The notes beneath the pieces are model-generated. The model saw nothing but the letters and a program-made list of their open reading frames with translations, ran no database searches and was not told where the DNA came from. This document shows, in pieces, positions 38,460 through 47,782 of a stretch of DNA of 64,000 bases. Numbering within the stretch: the stretch's first letter is position 1; the number at the start of each line of letters is the position of its first letter. A program made the position numbers and the translations under genes. This stretch comes from JAXMHQ01 sp046346665 (lineage in GTDB: Bacteria; Verrucomicrobiota; Verrucomicrobiia; Limisphaerales; JAXMHQ01): NCBI GenBank assembly GCA_046346665.1, contig JAXMHQ010000026.1, forward strand, positions 14,848-78,847, given 5' to 3'.

Positions 38460-39146
38460 ATGCCCGCGGTTCTCCAGGACAGAATCCTCGTGCCGTGCCC
38501 GCACTGCGGCCATTCCCAGCCCGAACCGCGCACCGCCTTCAGCACCGTCTGCCGCAAATGCGGCCAGCACTATCGCGTCCAGGAAATCCTGCGCCCGGAA
38601 CCCCGCGCCGCCGAGACCGGCCCCGAGCAGCGCCGGGTCCAGTGCTTCGATTGCGGAACGGAACTGCTCGTCGCCGCGACCGCCGAGTCGACCATGTGCA
38701 AACGGTGCAGCCGGTATGTCGATCTGAAGGATTACGTCATCACGTCGGCCGTTTCGAAAAATTTCCGGACGCTTGGGCGCTTTGTGATTGAGCCCAGGGG
38801 CTATGTCTTTAACACGGACGCAAATGTCGGCGATGCCGTGATCAAAGGCCGGCTCTTGGGCACCCTCACCGTGACCCGCACCCTCACGATCTGTTCCACG
38901 GCGGAGATCAAAGGCGCGTTCTCCGCCGACCGGCTGATCATTCCGCCGGAAAATCATTTCCGCTGGTCCTCTCCCATCCGGGCCGGGTCGGCCGAAATCG
39001 ACGGCGAATTGTCGGCCGACCTCGAACTTCGCGAAACCGCCATCCTCCGGTCCACCGCCCGATTCTTCGGATCCCTTCAGGCGGCCGCCCTTTGCATCGA
39101 ACCCGGCGCCGTCGTGGTGGGCGCCGTTAAAACGTCAGGAGGCTGA
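38460..39146 (+). CDS. Bactofilin with N-terminal zinc ribbons
   Basis: 228 residues. Two CxxC-type zinc ribbons precede the beta-helix: CPHCG (13-17) with CRKCG (31-35) and CFDCG (62-66) with CKRC (80-83). From about 95 the bactofilin beta-helix begins (FVIEPRGYVFNTDANVGDAV). Zinc ribbon plus bactofilin is unusual; the ribbons may bind nucleic acid or protein partners. It follows the first bactofilin by 25 bases, so the two filament proteins are probably coexpressed. Confidence 0.85.
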   Translation: MPAVLQDRILVPCPHCGHSQPEPRTAFSTVCRKCGQHYRVQEILRPEPRAAETGPEQRRVQCFDCGTELLVAATAESTMCKRCSRYVDLKDYVITSAVSKNFRTLGRFVIEPRGYVFNTDANVGDAVIKGRLLGTLTVTRTLTICSTAEIKGAFSADRLIIPPENHFRWSSPIRAGSAEIDGELSADLELRETAILRSTARFFGSLQAAALCIEPGAVVVGAVKTSGG

Positions 39147-39178
39147 ATCGCCGGAGCAGCATGGAATGCCGGAGGCGA

Positions 39179-39859
39179 TTACTTGCCCAGCGTCGGCAGT
39201 GCGGTGAGGACTTTCTCCTGTGCGATTTGGATCACCTCGTACAAGGTTGGCGCCGGCATGGCGTGTTTGTCGTTGATGGCTTCGTCGGTGAGTTTGAACG
39301 CCGACCCGGTGGCCTCCCACAGGACGGTGCCGGTTTTTGTCGCCAGCAGCACATAACGAACCTGCAGTGACGTCTTGCCGAAGGAGGTGGCGGTTCCGTC
39401 GCGCTGCTCAATTGAAAAAACTTCGCCCTGCAGGATGGCATCGACGCCGAGTGCCTGTCCGATTTCCTTTAGCGTCTTTACATCCGGAATTGCCGACTGC
39501 GAATAGTTGCGCAGAAACTCGCTGTATTTGTCGGCCAACCCGGCCTCGTTCAGCATTGTGACCGACTCGGCGGCTCCAACGATCTTCAGGTCCGGATTCT
39601 GGCGGCGGAATCCATCCGTGATTCCTCGATTCACTTCGCGGAGTTCGTCCATCTGAAGTCGCACGTTGCGTATGGGGAAGATGGCGATGGCTTTCACATC
39701 GCTGGCATGGAGGGAGGCTTCGACGAAGGTTTTTACCGACGCAGATTTCCGGGTGACCTGGTCCTGTGGCACCGTCTGGCACGCCAGGCCGAAGCCGAGC
39801 GATACCGCGACGAGGAGGGTGAGTGCTGCTGCGGGGCCGAGTTTTGGATGTAGTTTCAT
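39179..39859 (-). CDS. Lipoprotein-like protein, CsgG/GNA1162-like fold suspected
   Basis: 226 residues. MKLHPKLGPAAALTLLVAVS and GFGLACQTV give a lipoprotein signal ending at Cys27. The mature domain has a helical and beta-strand alternation (VKAIAIFPIRNVRLQMDEL, AILQGEVFSIEQ, VRYVLLATKTGTVLWEATG) resembling the soluble fold of CsgG/curli-like and DUF799 lipoproteins that assemble in membranes. That likeness is by eye. Two bases separate it from the DUF2085 gene upstream on the same strand. Confidence 0.65.
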   Translation of the reverse strand: MKLHPKLGPAAALTLLVAVSLGFGLACQTVPQDQVTRKSASVKTFVEASLHASDVKAIAIFPIRNVRLQMDELREVNRGITDGFRRQNPDLKIVGAAESVTMLNEAGLADKYSEFLRNYSQSAIPDVKTLKEIGQALGVDAILQGEVFSIEQRDGTATSFGKTSLQVRYVLLATKTGTVLWEATGSAFKLTDEAINDKHAMPAPTLYEVIQIAQEKVLTALPTLGK

Positions 39860-39861
39860 AT

Positions 39862-40527
39862 TTATTTATATGTTAGGATCTGCGGTTTACCGTAGCGGAA
39901 AAGCAACCATTCGCCGGCAAACAAGGCTGCTGCCAGCCCGGCCAGCAGGATCGGTCGCAAGCCATTGCGGTTAACGACCCCGGCGGGCACGAGGGCTCCC
40001 GCCAACGTGAGATTCAGGCAAAGATAAAGGGCCACGAGGCCGGCGATGGACAAAATTGTCAGTGCGGACAGCAGGGAGGGGAACATCCAGCAGGCGGACA
40101 GAATTCCGGCCGGCGCGGCGAGTGTGGCAGCGGCAGGGAGCAGCGCGGCGGGGGTGCCTTCGGGGCCCCCCTGCAGAAAGTGCCGGCAGAGCGGAATCAG
40201 AACCAGGCCCATCGCTGTGCCGGCCAGCATCCCGAGGAGTAGCCGGAGGGCGTTGGAGCCGGTCCACCATCCGGATCGTTCGCCCAGCGCCTCGATGGCA
40301 ACGCCGAAGAGGAGAAGGGATGCGAGCGCTATTGGTCCCGTTGAAAGGCGCGGGGGTGGCCTCACGGCGCCAGCCAGGCATTGCACCATCACCCCGACAA
40401 GGACGCCAGCGTAGATGCCCGTGCACCGGGCGCAAAACGGCATCGGTCCGCGCGCCGTGTGATAGGACCGTTCGTCGAGTTGATGACACACGAGCGAAGC
40501 GAGGTCTCTGCACCATTGCGTTGTCAA
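39862..40527 (-). CDS. DUF2085 membrane protein
   Basis: 221 residues. SLVCHQLDERSYHTARGPMP followed by FCARCTGIYAGVL is the DUF2085 signature: conserved His, Cys and CARCTGI before four or five membrane helices. Members are uncharacterised membrane proteins; the Cys/His set hints at metal or redox binding. Operon with the lipoprotein downstream, with a two-base gap. Confidence 0.87.
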   Translation of the reverse strand: MTTQWCRDLASLVCHQLDERSYHTARGPMPFCARCTGIYAGVLVGVMVQCLAGAVRPPPRLSTGPIALASLLLFGVAIEALGERSGWWTGSNALRLLLGMLAGTAMGLVLIPLCRHFLQGGPEGTPAALLPAAATLAAPAGILSACWMFPSLLSALTILSIAGLVALYLCLNLTLAGALVPAGVVNRNGLRPILLAGLAAALFAGEWLLFRYGKPQILTYK

Positions 40528-40840
40528 GCGACCTGGTGATGAAAGGGGTTGCTGCTGATCTGTAGATAGCGCGCCCGCTCAAAACGCGTCGTCCTTTCAT
40601 AAAAGGATTCTTCGCTGGCGAACCGCTGGCCACCAGACTGCCCAACATTAATCTGGACGTCAACTCCACAAATGGTCGCTCAAATCGATCCGCTCCCATT
40701 GCCGCGATGGATCGAACACGGCGACAGGATCCGGGACTTCGGTGCCGGCCTTTGCTTCAGGGCGCACCATTCTTTCCGTCTTTCTTTTCGCGCCGCTTGA
40801 CCTAGCTTTGTGCCGGCTGGTGTTAGCTGCCCCATTCAAT
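40528..40840. other. 313-base gap without a recognisable gene
   Basis: Between the DUF2085 and DUF2339 genes. It contains short open frames in both directions, none matching a family I know, and no clear promoter or terminator. It may hold a decayed gene remnant; a weak reading MVAQIDPLPLPRWIEHGDRI at 40672 is the only suggestive piece. Confidence 0.4.
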
Positions 40841-43800
40841 ATGAATGAAGGATCGGTGGTTCTACTGGTGTTGATCGTTCTGGGAGCTCCCCTGGCCCTG
40901 ACTATCTGGCTCATTGCGCGCGCAGTGTCGGCGCGGAATCGAATCGAAGAACTCACCCGGCGCCTGGGATTTCTGGAATTGGAGGTGGCACGTTTGCGAC
41001 GGGAAGCTCCGTCCGCGGCCGAAGCCTCGAAGTCCGCGCCCGTTCCGCAGCCCGCTGCCCCGCCCGCGGCGTCCGCGCCCATGCCCGCGCCGCCGCCTGT
41101 CCTGCCGCGACCCGTGGTGTCGCCGGCGCCGCTGCGCGTGCCCGCGGAACTGGTCCGTCCAGCGCCGCCGCGGCCTGCATCGCCGCCGCCCGCCGCCGCC
41201 GTCCCACCGGTGCTGCCGCGTCCTGCCGCCCCGGCCATCAACTGGGAACAATTCCTCGGCGTCAAAATGTTCGCCTGGGTCGGCGGACTCGCCCTGTTCC
41301 TCGGCGTCGCCTTTTTCGTCAAATATTCCTTCGACCGCAACTGGATCACTCCCGAGTTGCGCGTGATCGCCGGATTTTTAATCGGCCTCGGCCTGCTGGT
41401 CGGGGGCGTGATTCTGAATCGCAAGCCGCAATACGCGGTCGGAGCCCAAACCCTTTGCGCCACGGGGGTGCTGACGTTGTATGGAGTCACATTTGCTTGC
41501 AAGGCAGTTTACGGTTTTCTGAATGCCGGTTCGGCGTTTGGTCTGATGGTGCTGGTCACCGCCGTGGCTTTCCTGCTGGCGGCGCGATTGAACGCACTGG
41601 TGGTCGCCATCCTCGGGATGCTGGGCGGATTTCTCACACCCATCCTTTTCTCGACGGGCCAGGATAGTCCCGGCGTGCTGTTTGGTTACCTGGCGATTTT
41701 GGACGCGGGCTTGCTGGTGCTTGCGGCGAACCGGCGCTGGTGGTTCCTGGCCGCCCTCGCGGCCGCGGGCACCGGAATCATGGAATTGGGCTGGATGGGA
41801 AAATTCCTTGTACTGAGTCAGTATACCACCGGCAATCGCATTCTGGTCCCATTTGCGGTCCTGCTGGGGTTTGTGGCCCTGTTCACCGCCGCTGCCGTGA
41901 TTTGGCGGCGGCGGGTTCCGGCGAATCGCTGGATTGGCGGCTCCGCGCTGGGGCTGGCGGCGCTGGCGTTTGTCTTCACCGCATGGTTCCTGGGATTTGC
42001 CACGCTCGCGCATCGTCCCTGGCTGATGTTCGGTTTTGTTTTCCTGGTGGATGCGGCCGTGGCGTGGATTGCCTGGCTGGACGCGGAATTGGCGCCGGCC
42101 CAGCCCCTGGCGGGCCTTGCGGTGTTCGGCTTGCTGACGTTCTGGACGCTGGAATCGCTGTCCAACGAATTGCTCCCTGCCGCGCTGGGTTTGTATTTCA
42201 TTTTTGCCTTGTTCCACACCGCCATGCCGGTGGTCCTGAAGCGGCGCCATCCGGCCGGTGCATTTCAGGCGGCCGGGAGTTTCTTTCCCCCGCTGGCGCT
42301 GGCGCTGGTGCTGGTGCCGATCCTTCAGTTTGCCGAGGTCACCTTCATGGTGTGGCCGTTTGTGTTCCTGGTGGACGTGGTGGCCATCGTGCTGGCGGCG
42401 GTCACCGCCTCGCTCCTGCCGGTCGCCGTTGTGCTGCTGCTGACGTTCGCGGCGACGGGCGCTTTGATCTTCAAGATCCCGGTGACGCTCACCGGGCTGC
42501 CGGAATCTTTTTTGCTCCTGGGGTTCTTTGCGGTGTTCTTCGCGGTGATCGCCACATGGGCGGTGCGCAAACTGAAACCGGCGTCGGCGGCGAGGGGAAT
42601 TTCGTGGGAGCAATCGCTGTCCGATCCGGACGCGCTGCCGCTGCTGCTGCCCGCCTGCTCGGCGGTCCTGCCCTTTCTGCTGCTGATCATGGCGGTGCTG
42701 CGGCTGCCGCTGGCGAACCCCGCGCCGGTGTTTGGGCTGGCCCTGCTGCTGTGCGTGCTGACGCTCGGGATTTCGAAGTTGTTCGCACAAGACTGGCTGC
42801 CGGCGGTGGGTTTGGCCTGCGTCGCCGCGCTGGAAGCGGCCTGGCATTTCAATCGATTCGAGATCTCCCAGGCCTCGAGCGCGGTGGCGTGGTACGTATT
42901 GTTCTACGCGCTGTTCACAGCCTACCCGTTTGCGGTCCGGTCCGCCGCCCGCGTCGTTCCCTGGGCAACAGCAGCCTGCGCGGGGATTCCGCAGTTCCTT
43001 CTCGTTTACCGCGTCGTGAACGTCGCGTGGCCGAATTCAATGATGGGATTGCTGCCCGCCGCATTCGCGCTGGCGCCGCTGGCCAGCCTGGCTCTCGTGC
43101 TCAAAACGACCCCGGCGGATCTTCCCGGCCGGCTTTCGCGCCTGGCCTGCTACGGCGGCGTTGCGCTGTTTTTCATCACCCTGATTTTTCCAATCCAGTT
43201 CGAGCGGCAATGGATCACGGTTGGCTGGGCGCTGGAAGGCGCGGCGTTGCTGTGGCTGTTCCATCGAATCCCGCATCCCGGGTTGCGCCTGACAGGTGTG
43301 GCGCTTCTTGTGGCCGTATTCGCCCGGCTCGCGCTGAACCGCGCCGTTTTCGACTATCATCCCCGCGGCGAAATGGCGCTCCTGAATTGGTACCTGTATG
43401 CCTACGGCATCGCGGTCGCATGCCTCTTCGCCGGCGCCAGACTCCTGGCGCCGCCTCGGAACATTGTTCTTCGAAGCAACATGCCGCCCTTCCTGAACAC
43501 GCTGGCCACCTTGCTGGCATTCCTGCTGATGAACATCGAAATCGCGGATTATTTCAGTCCGCCGGGATCCACCCTGACCTTCGAGTTTCACGGAAATTTC
43601 GGGCGCGACATGGCCTACACGATTTGCTGGGGATTGTTCGCGTTCGCCCTGTTGATCGCGGGAATCCTGCGCTCGTTGAAAGGAGCCCGTTACGCCGCGC
43701 TCGGGCTGTTGTGCGTCACGCTGCTGAAACTGTTCTTGCACGATCTCGCCCGGCTGAACGAGCTTTACCGCATTGGTGCGTTCGTCGGCGTGGCGGTCAT

Positions 43801-43882
43801 TGCCATGCTGGCCTCGTTCGTTTACCAGAAGTTTTTCGCCGCGGCAAAGTCCCGCGTGGAGGATCAGGCGGGAAAGGGATAA
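40841..43882 (+). CDS. DUF2339 polytopic membrane protein
   Basis: 1013 residues from ATG 40841 (MNEGSVVLLVLIVLGAPL); a longer frame starts at 40742. One N-terminal helix, a short coiled region, a very Pro/Ala-rich linker (about 70-160), then about 25 hydrophobic helices. NWEQFLGVKMFAWVGGLALF and ALFLGVAFFVKYSFD mark the DUF2339 family, whose function is unknown though linked to cell envelope or stress. A degraded higBA module lies right after the stop. Confidence 0.88.
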   Translation: MNEGSVVLLVLIVLGAPLALTIWLIARAVSARNRIEELTRRLGFLELEVARLRREAPSAAEASKSAPVPQPAAPPAASAPMPAPPPVLPRPVVSPAPLRVPAELVRPAPPRPASPPPAAAVPPVLPRPAAPAINWEQFLGVKMFAWVGGLALFLGVAFFVKYSFDRNWITPELRVIAGFLIGLGLLVGGVILNRKPQYAVGAQTLCATGVLTLYGVTFACKAVYGFLNAGSAFGLMVLVTAVAFLLAARLNALVVAILGMLGGFLTPILFSTGQDSPGVLFGYLAILDAGLLVLAANRRWWFLAALAAAGTGIMELGWMGKFLVLSQYTTGNRILVPFAVLLGFVALFTAAAVIWRRRVPANRWIGGSALGLAALAFVFTAWFLGFATLAHRPWLMFGFVFLVDAAVAWIAWLDAELAPAQPLAGLAVFGLLTFWTLESLSNELLPAALGLYFIFALFHTAMPVVLKRRHPAGAFQAAGSFFPPLALALVLVPILQFAEVTFMVWPFVFLVDVVAIVLAAVTASLLPVAVVLLLTFAATGALIFKIPVTLTGLPESFLLLGFFAVFFAVIATWAVRKLKPASAARGISWEQSLSDPDALPLLLPACSAVLPFLLLIMAVLRLPLANPAPVFGLALLLCVLTLGISKLFAQDWLPAVGLACVAALEAAWHFNRFEISQASSAVAWYVLFYALFTAYPFAVRSAARVVPWATAACAGIPQFLLVYRVVNVAWPNSMMGLLPAAFALAPLASLALVLKTTPADLPGRLSRLACYGGVALFFITLIFPIQFERQWITVGWALEGAALLWLFHRIPHPGLRLTGVALLVAVFARLALNRAVFDYHPRGEMALLNWYLYAYGIAVACLFAGARLLAPPRNIVLRSNMPPFLNTLATLLAFLLMNIEIADYFSPPGSTLTFEFHGNFGRDMAYTICWGLFAFALLIAGILRSLKGARYAALGLLCVTLLKLFLHDLARLNELYRIGAFVGVAVIAMLASFVYQKFFAAAKSRVEDQAGKG

Positions 43883-43974
43883 CCAGATACAGCATCCGCA
43901 TCAATGACCAGTGGCGCATTTGCTTTCGGTGGGAATCGGGTCCGCGCCATGTTGAAATCGTCGATTATCATTAA
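43880..43974 (+). pseudogene. higB: higB toxin fragment
   Basis: In the frame reading ITRYSIRINDQWRICFRW and ending VEIVDYH, the C-terminal third of a HigB/RelE-family mRNA interferase is visible. The N-terminal two thirds are missing: the frame runs upstream into the end of the DUF2339 gene. The usual residues before VEIVDYH are also shortened by one. Non-functional remnant. Confidence 0.75.
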
Positions 43975-43980
43975 GCGATT

Positions 43981-44112
43981 ATGAAAAGCACCTTGCTGGC
44001 AAACATCACGCCGGGAGAGATCCTCGAGGAGGATTTTCTGAAGCCGATGGGGCTGAGTCAGGTTGCGATTTGCCTGAATGCCGGGACTGACCCCTTGTGG
44101 TTGTGGGACTGA
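43981..44112 (+). pseudogene. higA: higA antitoxin fragment, truncated by a repeat remnant
   Basis: MKSTLLANITPGEILEEDFL and KPMGLSQVAICLN are the N-terminus of a HigA-type XRE antitoxin that normally continues for 60 or more residues. After 33 codons the sequence becomes AGTDPLWLWD and stops, where a fragment GGACTGACCCCTT of the 55-nt RAYT palindrome begins (44084). Broken by that event or by its remnant. Confidence 0.8.
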
Positions 44113-44113
44113 C
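44083..44113. repeat. Degenerate remnant of the RAYT palindrome
   Basis: GGGACTGACCCCTT followed by GTGGTTGTGGGACTGAC. Thirteen bases (GGACTGACCCCTT, 44084-44096) match the inner arm of the 55-nt palindrome exactly; the rest has decayed or rearranged. Confidence 0.5.
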
Positions 44114-44132
44114 TTTTATCGGGCTGAAGTTA

Positions 44133-44158
44133 GAGTCTCCTGACGTCGACTTCTACAG
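44133..44158. repeat. 26-nt dispersed repeat, copy B
   Basis: GAGTCTCCTGACGTCGACTT with CTACAG, matching 33158-33183 with two mismatches. Intergenic here, beside the higA remnant. Confidence 0.7.
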
Positions 44159-44211
44159 GGTGGGGTTCCTGCCGGCAGGTTTTAACCTCTTTAGTATTTC
44201 AACGTTTTAAC

Positions 44212-47205
44212 CTACCTCGTCTGCATCCAGACGCCGCCGCTCTGGTCGGTGCCGAGGAAGTAGCCGCCGCCGAGGACCTGGCCCTGGACGATGGCGCCTT
44301 TGAAGGAAAGGGTCTGGCGCATGCCGGGAATCGCTTGGCTGCCGGTGAACAGGCCGGTGGAGGGATTGAACGCGAGCGACAGGCGCTTGGCGAGGGTGGG
44401 TTGTTTCACGTGGTTCCTGCCATCCAGGGTGAACGAGTTGGTGATGCCAGGCGATAAGCCGCCGCCGTCGAGCGTGAGAACGAGGCTGGAGTTGGTGGAT
44501 TCAAATACGTTGAATCCTTTCGTCGGCACATTGTAACGGGCGCCGATCATTTCCGTGATCCAGGCGAACCCTGAGGGATAACGCGAGTTGAGGGTGGTCG
44601 GCCGGGTCCAGGCAATGTCCCCGCCCAACTCCGAAGTCTCGCCGATCGTAATCCAACCCAGCAAGGAGCCTTGGCCGTCGTAGAGCGAAGCATAAAGCGG
44701 CCACTGTCCGGCCTGGGAGACGGGCACGGACTGGCTGACGCGGGTGCCGTCGGCGAGCGAGCCGGTGAAACTGGTGACCCCGGCCTTGCTGATGGACAAC
44801 GTGCCGTAACCGTTTCCCTGGGGCAACGCCGCGCCGCCGTTGTTGGTTCCGGCAATGAGAAGTGTGTATCGACCCGACAACGGGGCCGGGCTTGTCTTCG
44901 CATTGAACACGGCGCGGTCGGCGATGATGTCCGCCGTCCAATCCTCGTTGCTGACCGTGCCGATCAGCCAATCCGAGCCGCGCATTTCCAATTGGACGGT
45001 CAGCGGGCTTTGGTTGCGGCGGGAAATGTTGGCGGTGGCCTGGCCTGTGGCATCGAGCTGGCCGCTGAGTGAGTAGGTGCCGCCGCCGACCTGGAGTTTG
45101 CCGCTGAACTTGCGATCCGCGCCGGTGGTCACGTTGATGAACCCGGAATTTTGATGCGACGCGCCGGTGGCGGGATAGAACAAGCCGTTATAGCTCCCGT
45201 TGGTGGCCACGAACGGCACGGGCGCGAAGTTCGCCTGCAACACCGTCCCTGTCTGCATCTGGAAGGTGAGGGAAGCGGAATTGGTGGCCACGCTGCCGGT
45301 CCAGCCCACGAACGCCGAGCCCGGCGCAGGGATCGCCTTGAGGCTGTAACTCACCCCCACCTGGCGGTAACTCGTGCCGAGGCAATCCGGCGACACCGCG
45401 CCGGCGCCCGAAATCCGGACCGTCAACGGCGTGACCGGCGGATCCAGCGGCTTGCCGTACGCGGCAATGACCGCCTGCATGGCAGGGGTGAGCGTCTTGA
45501 CCAGTTCGGCGTTCACCGTGTGCGAGGTGGTGTCATTTAGGGCACCGCTGCCGAAGATCCGGAAGGCGCCGACCGCGTAATCGCGCGACCGCGCCGCCGG
45601 TGTGCCGGGTTCGACGATGGGATCGACGTCCGTGGTCAGGATGGAAATGGTGTTGTCGCTGTTGCGCAGGATTTCCCAGGTGCGGAAGTTTCTCGGAAAA
45701 TCGCGCAGCGACGCGGTCTCGATTTCCCAGAACCCGGCTTCGGGATGGGCCGGGTCGGGGGAGGGTTGGGGCGTCACGACGTTCATGTGGCGGTGGCCGG
45801 CGATCAGCATGAGGAGATTCGGGTATTGATGCAGCGTGGAGATCATGTTGGATTCCATCTGGAGGCAGGCGGGGACGGGCATGAACTGCGGGCTGACGAC
45901 GGTGTTGCTGATGTCCATCTGCGGATTCATCGGGATGTGGCACGCGATGATCATGAGCTGGTTGGCGTCCTGGCCTTTCTGCAGTTCGTTCGTGAGCCAG
46001 CCGTAGCGGGCCTCGTCCATCCAGCCGTATCCCGCGTAGACCGCGCCGAGCGAACCCATCTCGGCGTCGGGAACGTTCGTTTTGCAGGTGTCGTCGAGGA
46101 CAATCACCTTGAGCGGCAGGTTCGTGACGGGCTCGAAGGTGTAACAAGCCGTGTTGCTTTCGATGTTCCACCGGCTGAACCCGTGGCCGACGGGATACGA
46201 CGTCGTGTTGAAAAACTGCGCCATGTAATTCGTCGTGGAGGAATTCGTGGTCGTCAGGGTGTGGCGATTCGGATCGGCTGCCACGGTCGGGTGGACCGGG
46301 TAATTGTTCGTCGGCCCGCCATGAATGATGTCGCCGTAGGGAGTCGATCCGTCGACCACGCCCGTGTAAATGCCGGTCTGGTCCGACACGCCCGGCGCGA
46401 ACAGATTCGTGCCGACGTCGAGGACGTTCGTGCCGATGTAGGCGGCTTCGAGTTTGGGAGTGGTGGGGTAATGAACACCCATCCACATCTGGTCATGGTT
46501 GCCGATGGCCTCGTACCAGGGGATGGATTTGTCGAGGCCGGCCGCTTGAAACGGTTTCTGGTAATCGATGGTGTCGGCGCCGAGATGGGCGCCGGAACTG
46601 GGCGTGATGTATTGTCCGTCCATGACATCCACGAACCAGCGGACTTCGTTGTACTGGGAGGCGTTGCCCACGTCGCCCAGGACCATGCCGAAATCGAACG
46701 GGTTCTGGCGGTGGATGAGATTGATGGTGCGGACGGCGGTGTCGAGGACCTGGAGTGTGGAGAGGAAGACCGGGGAATACGCCTGGCCGAACAGACCGGG
46801 TTGCTGGTAGCCGGGCAGGCTCCAGCCGCTGAACGGCTCACTCCAGCCGAACCAGGGCACCTGGGCGGGCGATTCCTTGTCGGTGAGATGAACGTCGCTC
46901 ATCGAGAAGAAGGAAACCAGCCTGGCGACGTTTGTGGTGCCGGCATTGGTCGAGGCGGCGGCTTCCGCCACGGTGAGGAACTGGCGCCCTTCATCCTCAC
47001 CCGGACCGTATTGCCAGGCGCCGTAGCCATAGACCAGGTAAAGCGGAACGTTGGACGGGCAAAGCTGCTGCGTGTCCGCCGGCACCGATAGGGGGCGGAT
47101 GGTCTGCTGGCGCGTGGTCAGCGGCATCGGGCCCAGGTCGGCCGCGGATGCGGAGAGCGTGAGCAGCAGTGAAATGCCAAGAGTTTGAAGCGGCCCAGGT
47201 TTCAT
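44212..47205 (-). CDS. Secreted metallophosphoesterase with C-terminal beta modules
   Basis: 997 residues from ATG 47205 (MKPGPLQTLGISLLLTLSAS, signal peptide). The calcineurin-like core is visible: SMSDVHLTD at about 130, VLGDVGNAS, EAIGNHDQMW, IACHIPMNP and LMLIAGHRHMN (metal ligands). It resembles the TIGR03768-type phosphoesterase subfamily. From about residue 630 an InlB/Big-like repeat (AFVGWTGS) and two beta-rich modules follow. Probably hydrolyses a phosphate ester outside the cell. A single-gene transcript; its 3' end lies close to the higA remnant. Confidence 0.85.
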   Translation of the reverse strand: MKPGPLQTLGISLLLTLSASAADLGPMPLTTRQQTIRPLSVPADTQQLCPSNVPLYLVYGYGAWQYGPGEDEGRQFLTVAEAAASTNAGTTNVARLVSFFSMSDVHLTDKESPAQVPWFGWSEPFSGWSLPGYQQPGLFGQAYSPVFLSTLQVLDTAVRTINLIHRQNPFDFGMVLGDVGNASQYNEVRWFVDVMDGQYITPSSGAHLGADTIDYQKPFQAAGLDKSIPWYEAIGNHDQMWMGVHYPTTPKLEAAYIGTNVLDVGTNLFAPGVSDQTGIYTGVVDGSTPYGDIIHGGPTNNYPVHPTVAADPNRHTLTTTNSSTTNYMAQFFNTTSYPVGHGFSRWNIESNTACYTFEPVTNLPLKVIVLDDTCKTNVPDAEMGSLGAVYAGYGWMDEARYGWLTNELQKGQDANQLMIIACHIPMNPQMDISNTVVSPQFMPVPACLQMESNMISTLHQYPNLLMLIAGHRHMNVVTPQPSPDPAHPEAGFWEIETASLRDFPRNFRTWEILRNSDNTISILTTDVDPIVEPGTPAARSRDYAVGAFRIFGSGALNDTTSHTVNAELVKTLTPAMQAVIAAYGKPLDPPVTPLTVRISGAGAVSPDCLGTSYRQVGVSYSLKAIPAPGSAFVGWTGSVATNSASLTFQMQTGTVLQANFAPVPFVATNGSYNGLFYPATGASHQNSGFINVTTGADRKFSGKLQVGGGTYSLSGQLDATGQATANISRRNQSPLTVQLEMRGSDWLIGTVSNEDWTADIIADRAVFNAKTSPAPLSGRYTLLIAGTNNGGAALPQGNGYGTLSISKAGVTSFTGSLADGTRVSQSVPVSQAGQWPLYASLYDGQGSLLGWITIGETSELGGDIAWTRPTTLNSRYPSGFAWITEMIGARYNVPTKGFNVFESTNSSLVLTLDGGGLSPGITNSFTLDGRNHVKQPTLAKRLSLAFNPSTGLFTGSQAIPGMRQTLSFKGAIVQGQVLGGGYFLGTDQSGGVWMQTR

Positions 47206-47782
47206 AAGGTTATTTGCAGCGATCTCCCGGGGAGAAAACGTGAGAAGAATTCCCGGTCCTTCTCGGGGCAATTTGTTCAACACCAGGCGCCCACACCCCA
47301 GTTTGCATTCCTGTCATCGGCGGAATCGAAGAGCAGCCTGACGAAATTCTTCAGCAAATACCGGCTCTCGATTGGCCTGGTGCAGGACAATCCGCGAGTA
47401 ACCCTCGCCAGGAAATCGTGTTTGTGGCAGACTTCGGCATGCCACATCGCCCCGCAAAAACGAAGAAACCCACTCCCAAATCGTTCGGTATTCCCGGCGG
47501 ATCCTCCCGCTCCGGGCAATTCTCGGATCAGCGTCTCCGGGACGCCGCCACCCGGTCCACATTGTCCCGCCTCCGCAACCGCAAATCGGATTTGAAGTAA
47601 TCGGTTGGCCTGACAGAACGCCACAGAGTCACAGAGTCCACTGAGAACTGCCATCGCTTCACAGTCCTCTCCAGAGCGCCCCCTCTGCCTCTGTGCCCTC
47701 TGTGTCTCTGTGGCAGGTTCCCGGACCCGCTTCTTGAACTTTGGGATTTGAAAACCGGCGCCCGGCTGGTTTACTCCGGGCC
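47206..47782. other. 577-base intergenic region with a hairpin
   Basis: No gene recognised in either strand, although short open frames exist (for example 47277-47654 on the reverse strand, unlike anything I know). The right half holds a CACAGAG-word hairpin at 47620-47714. No clear promoter. Confidence 0.5.
47620..47714. repeat. CACAGAG inverted repeats without a gene
   Basis: GCCACAGAGTCACAGAGTCC on the left and CTCTGTGTCTCTGTGGC on the right with about 40 bases of spacer. The same outer words flank the GxxExxY gene at 58096-58545. This looks like an empty version of that cassette. Confidence 0.7.

Noticed and set aside
41740..43974. A 744-residue frame within the DUF2339 gene
   Set aside because: Out-of-frame shadow rich in Gly and Arg; only its last ~32 codons, after 43880, have meaning, as the higB remnant.
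47277..47654. A 125-residue reverse-strand gene upstream of the APC permease
   Set aside because: No recognisable domain, no SD and it runs into the CACAGAG hairpin; not enough support for a CDS.
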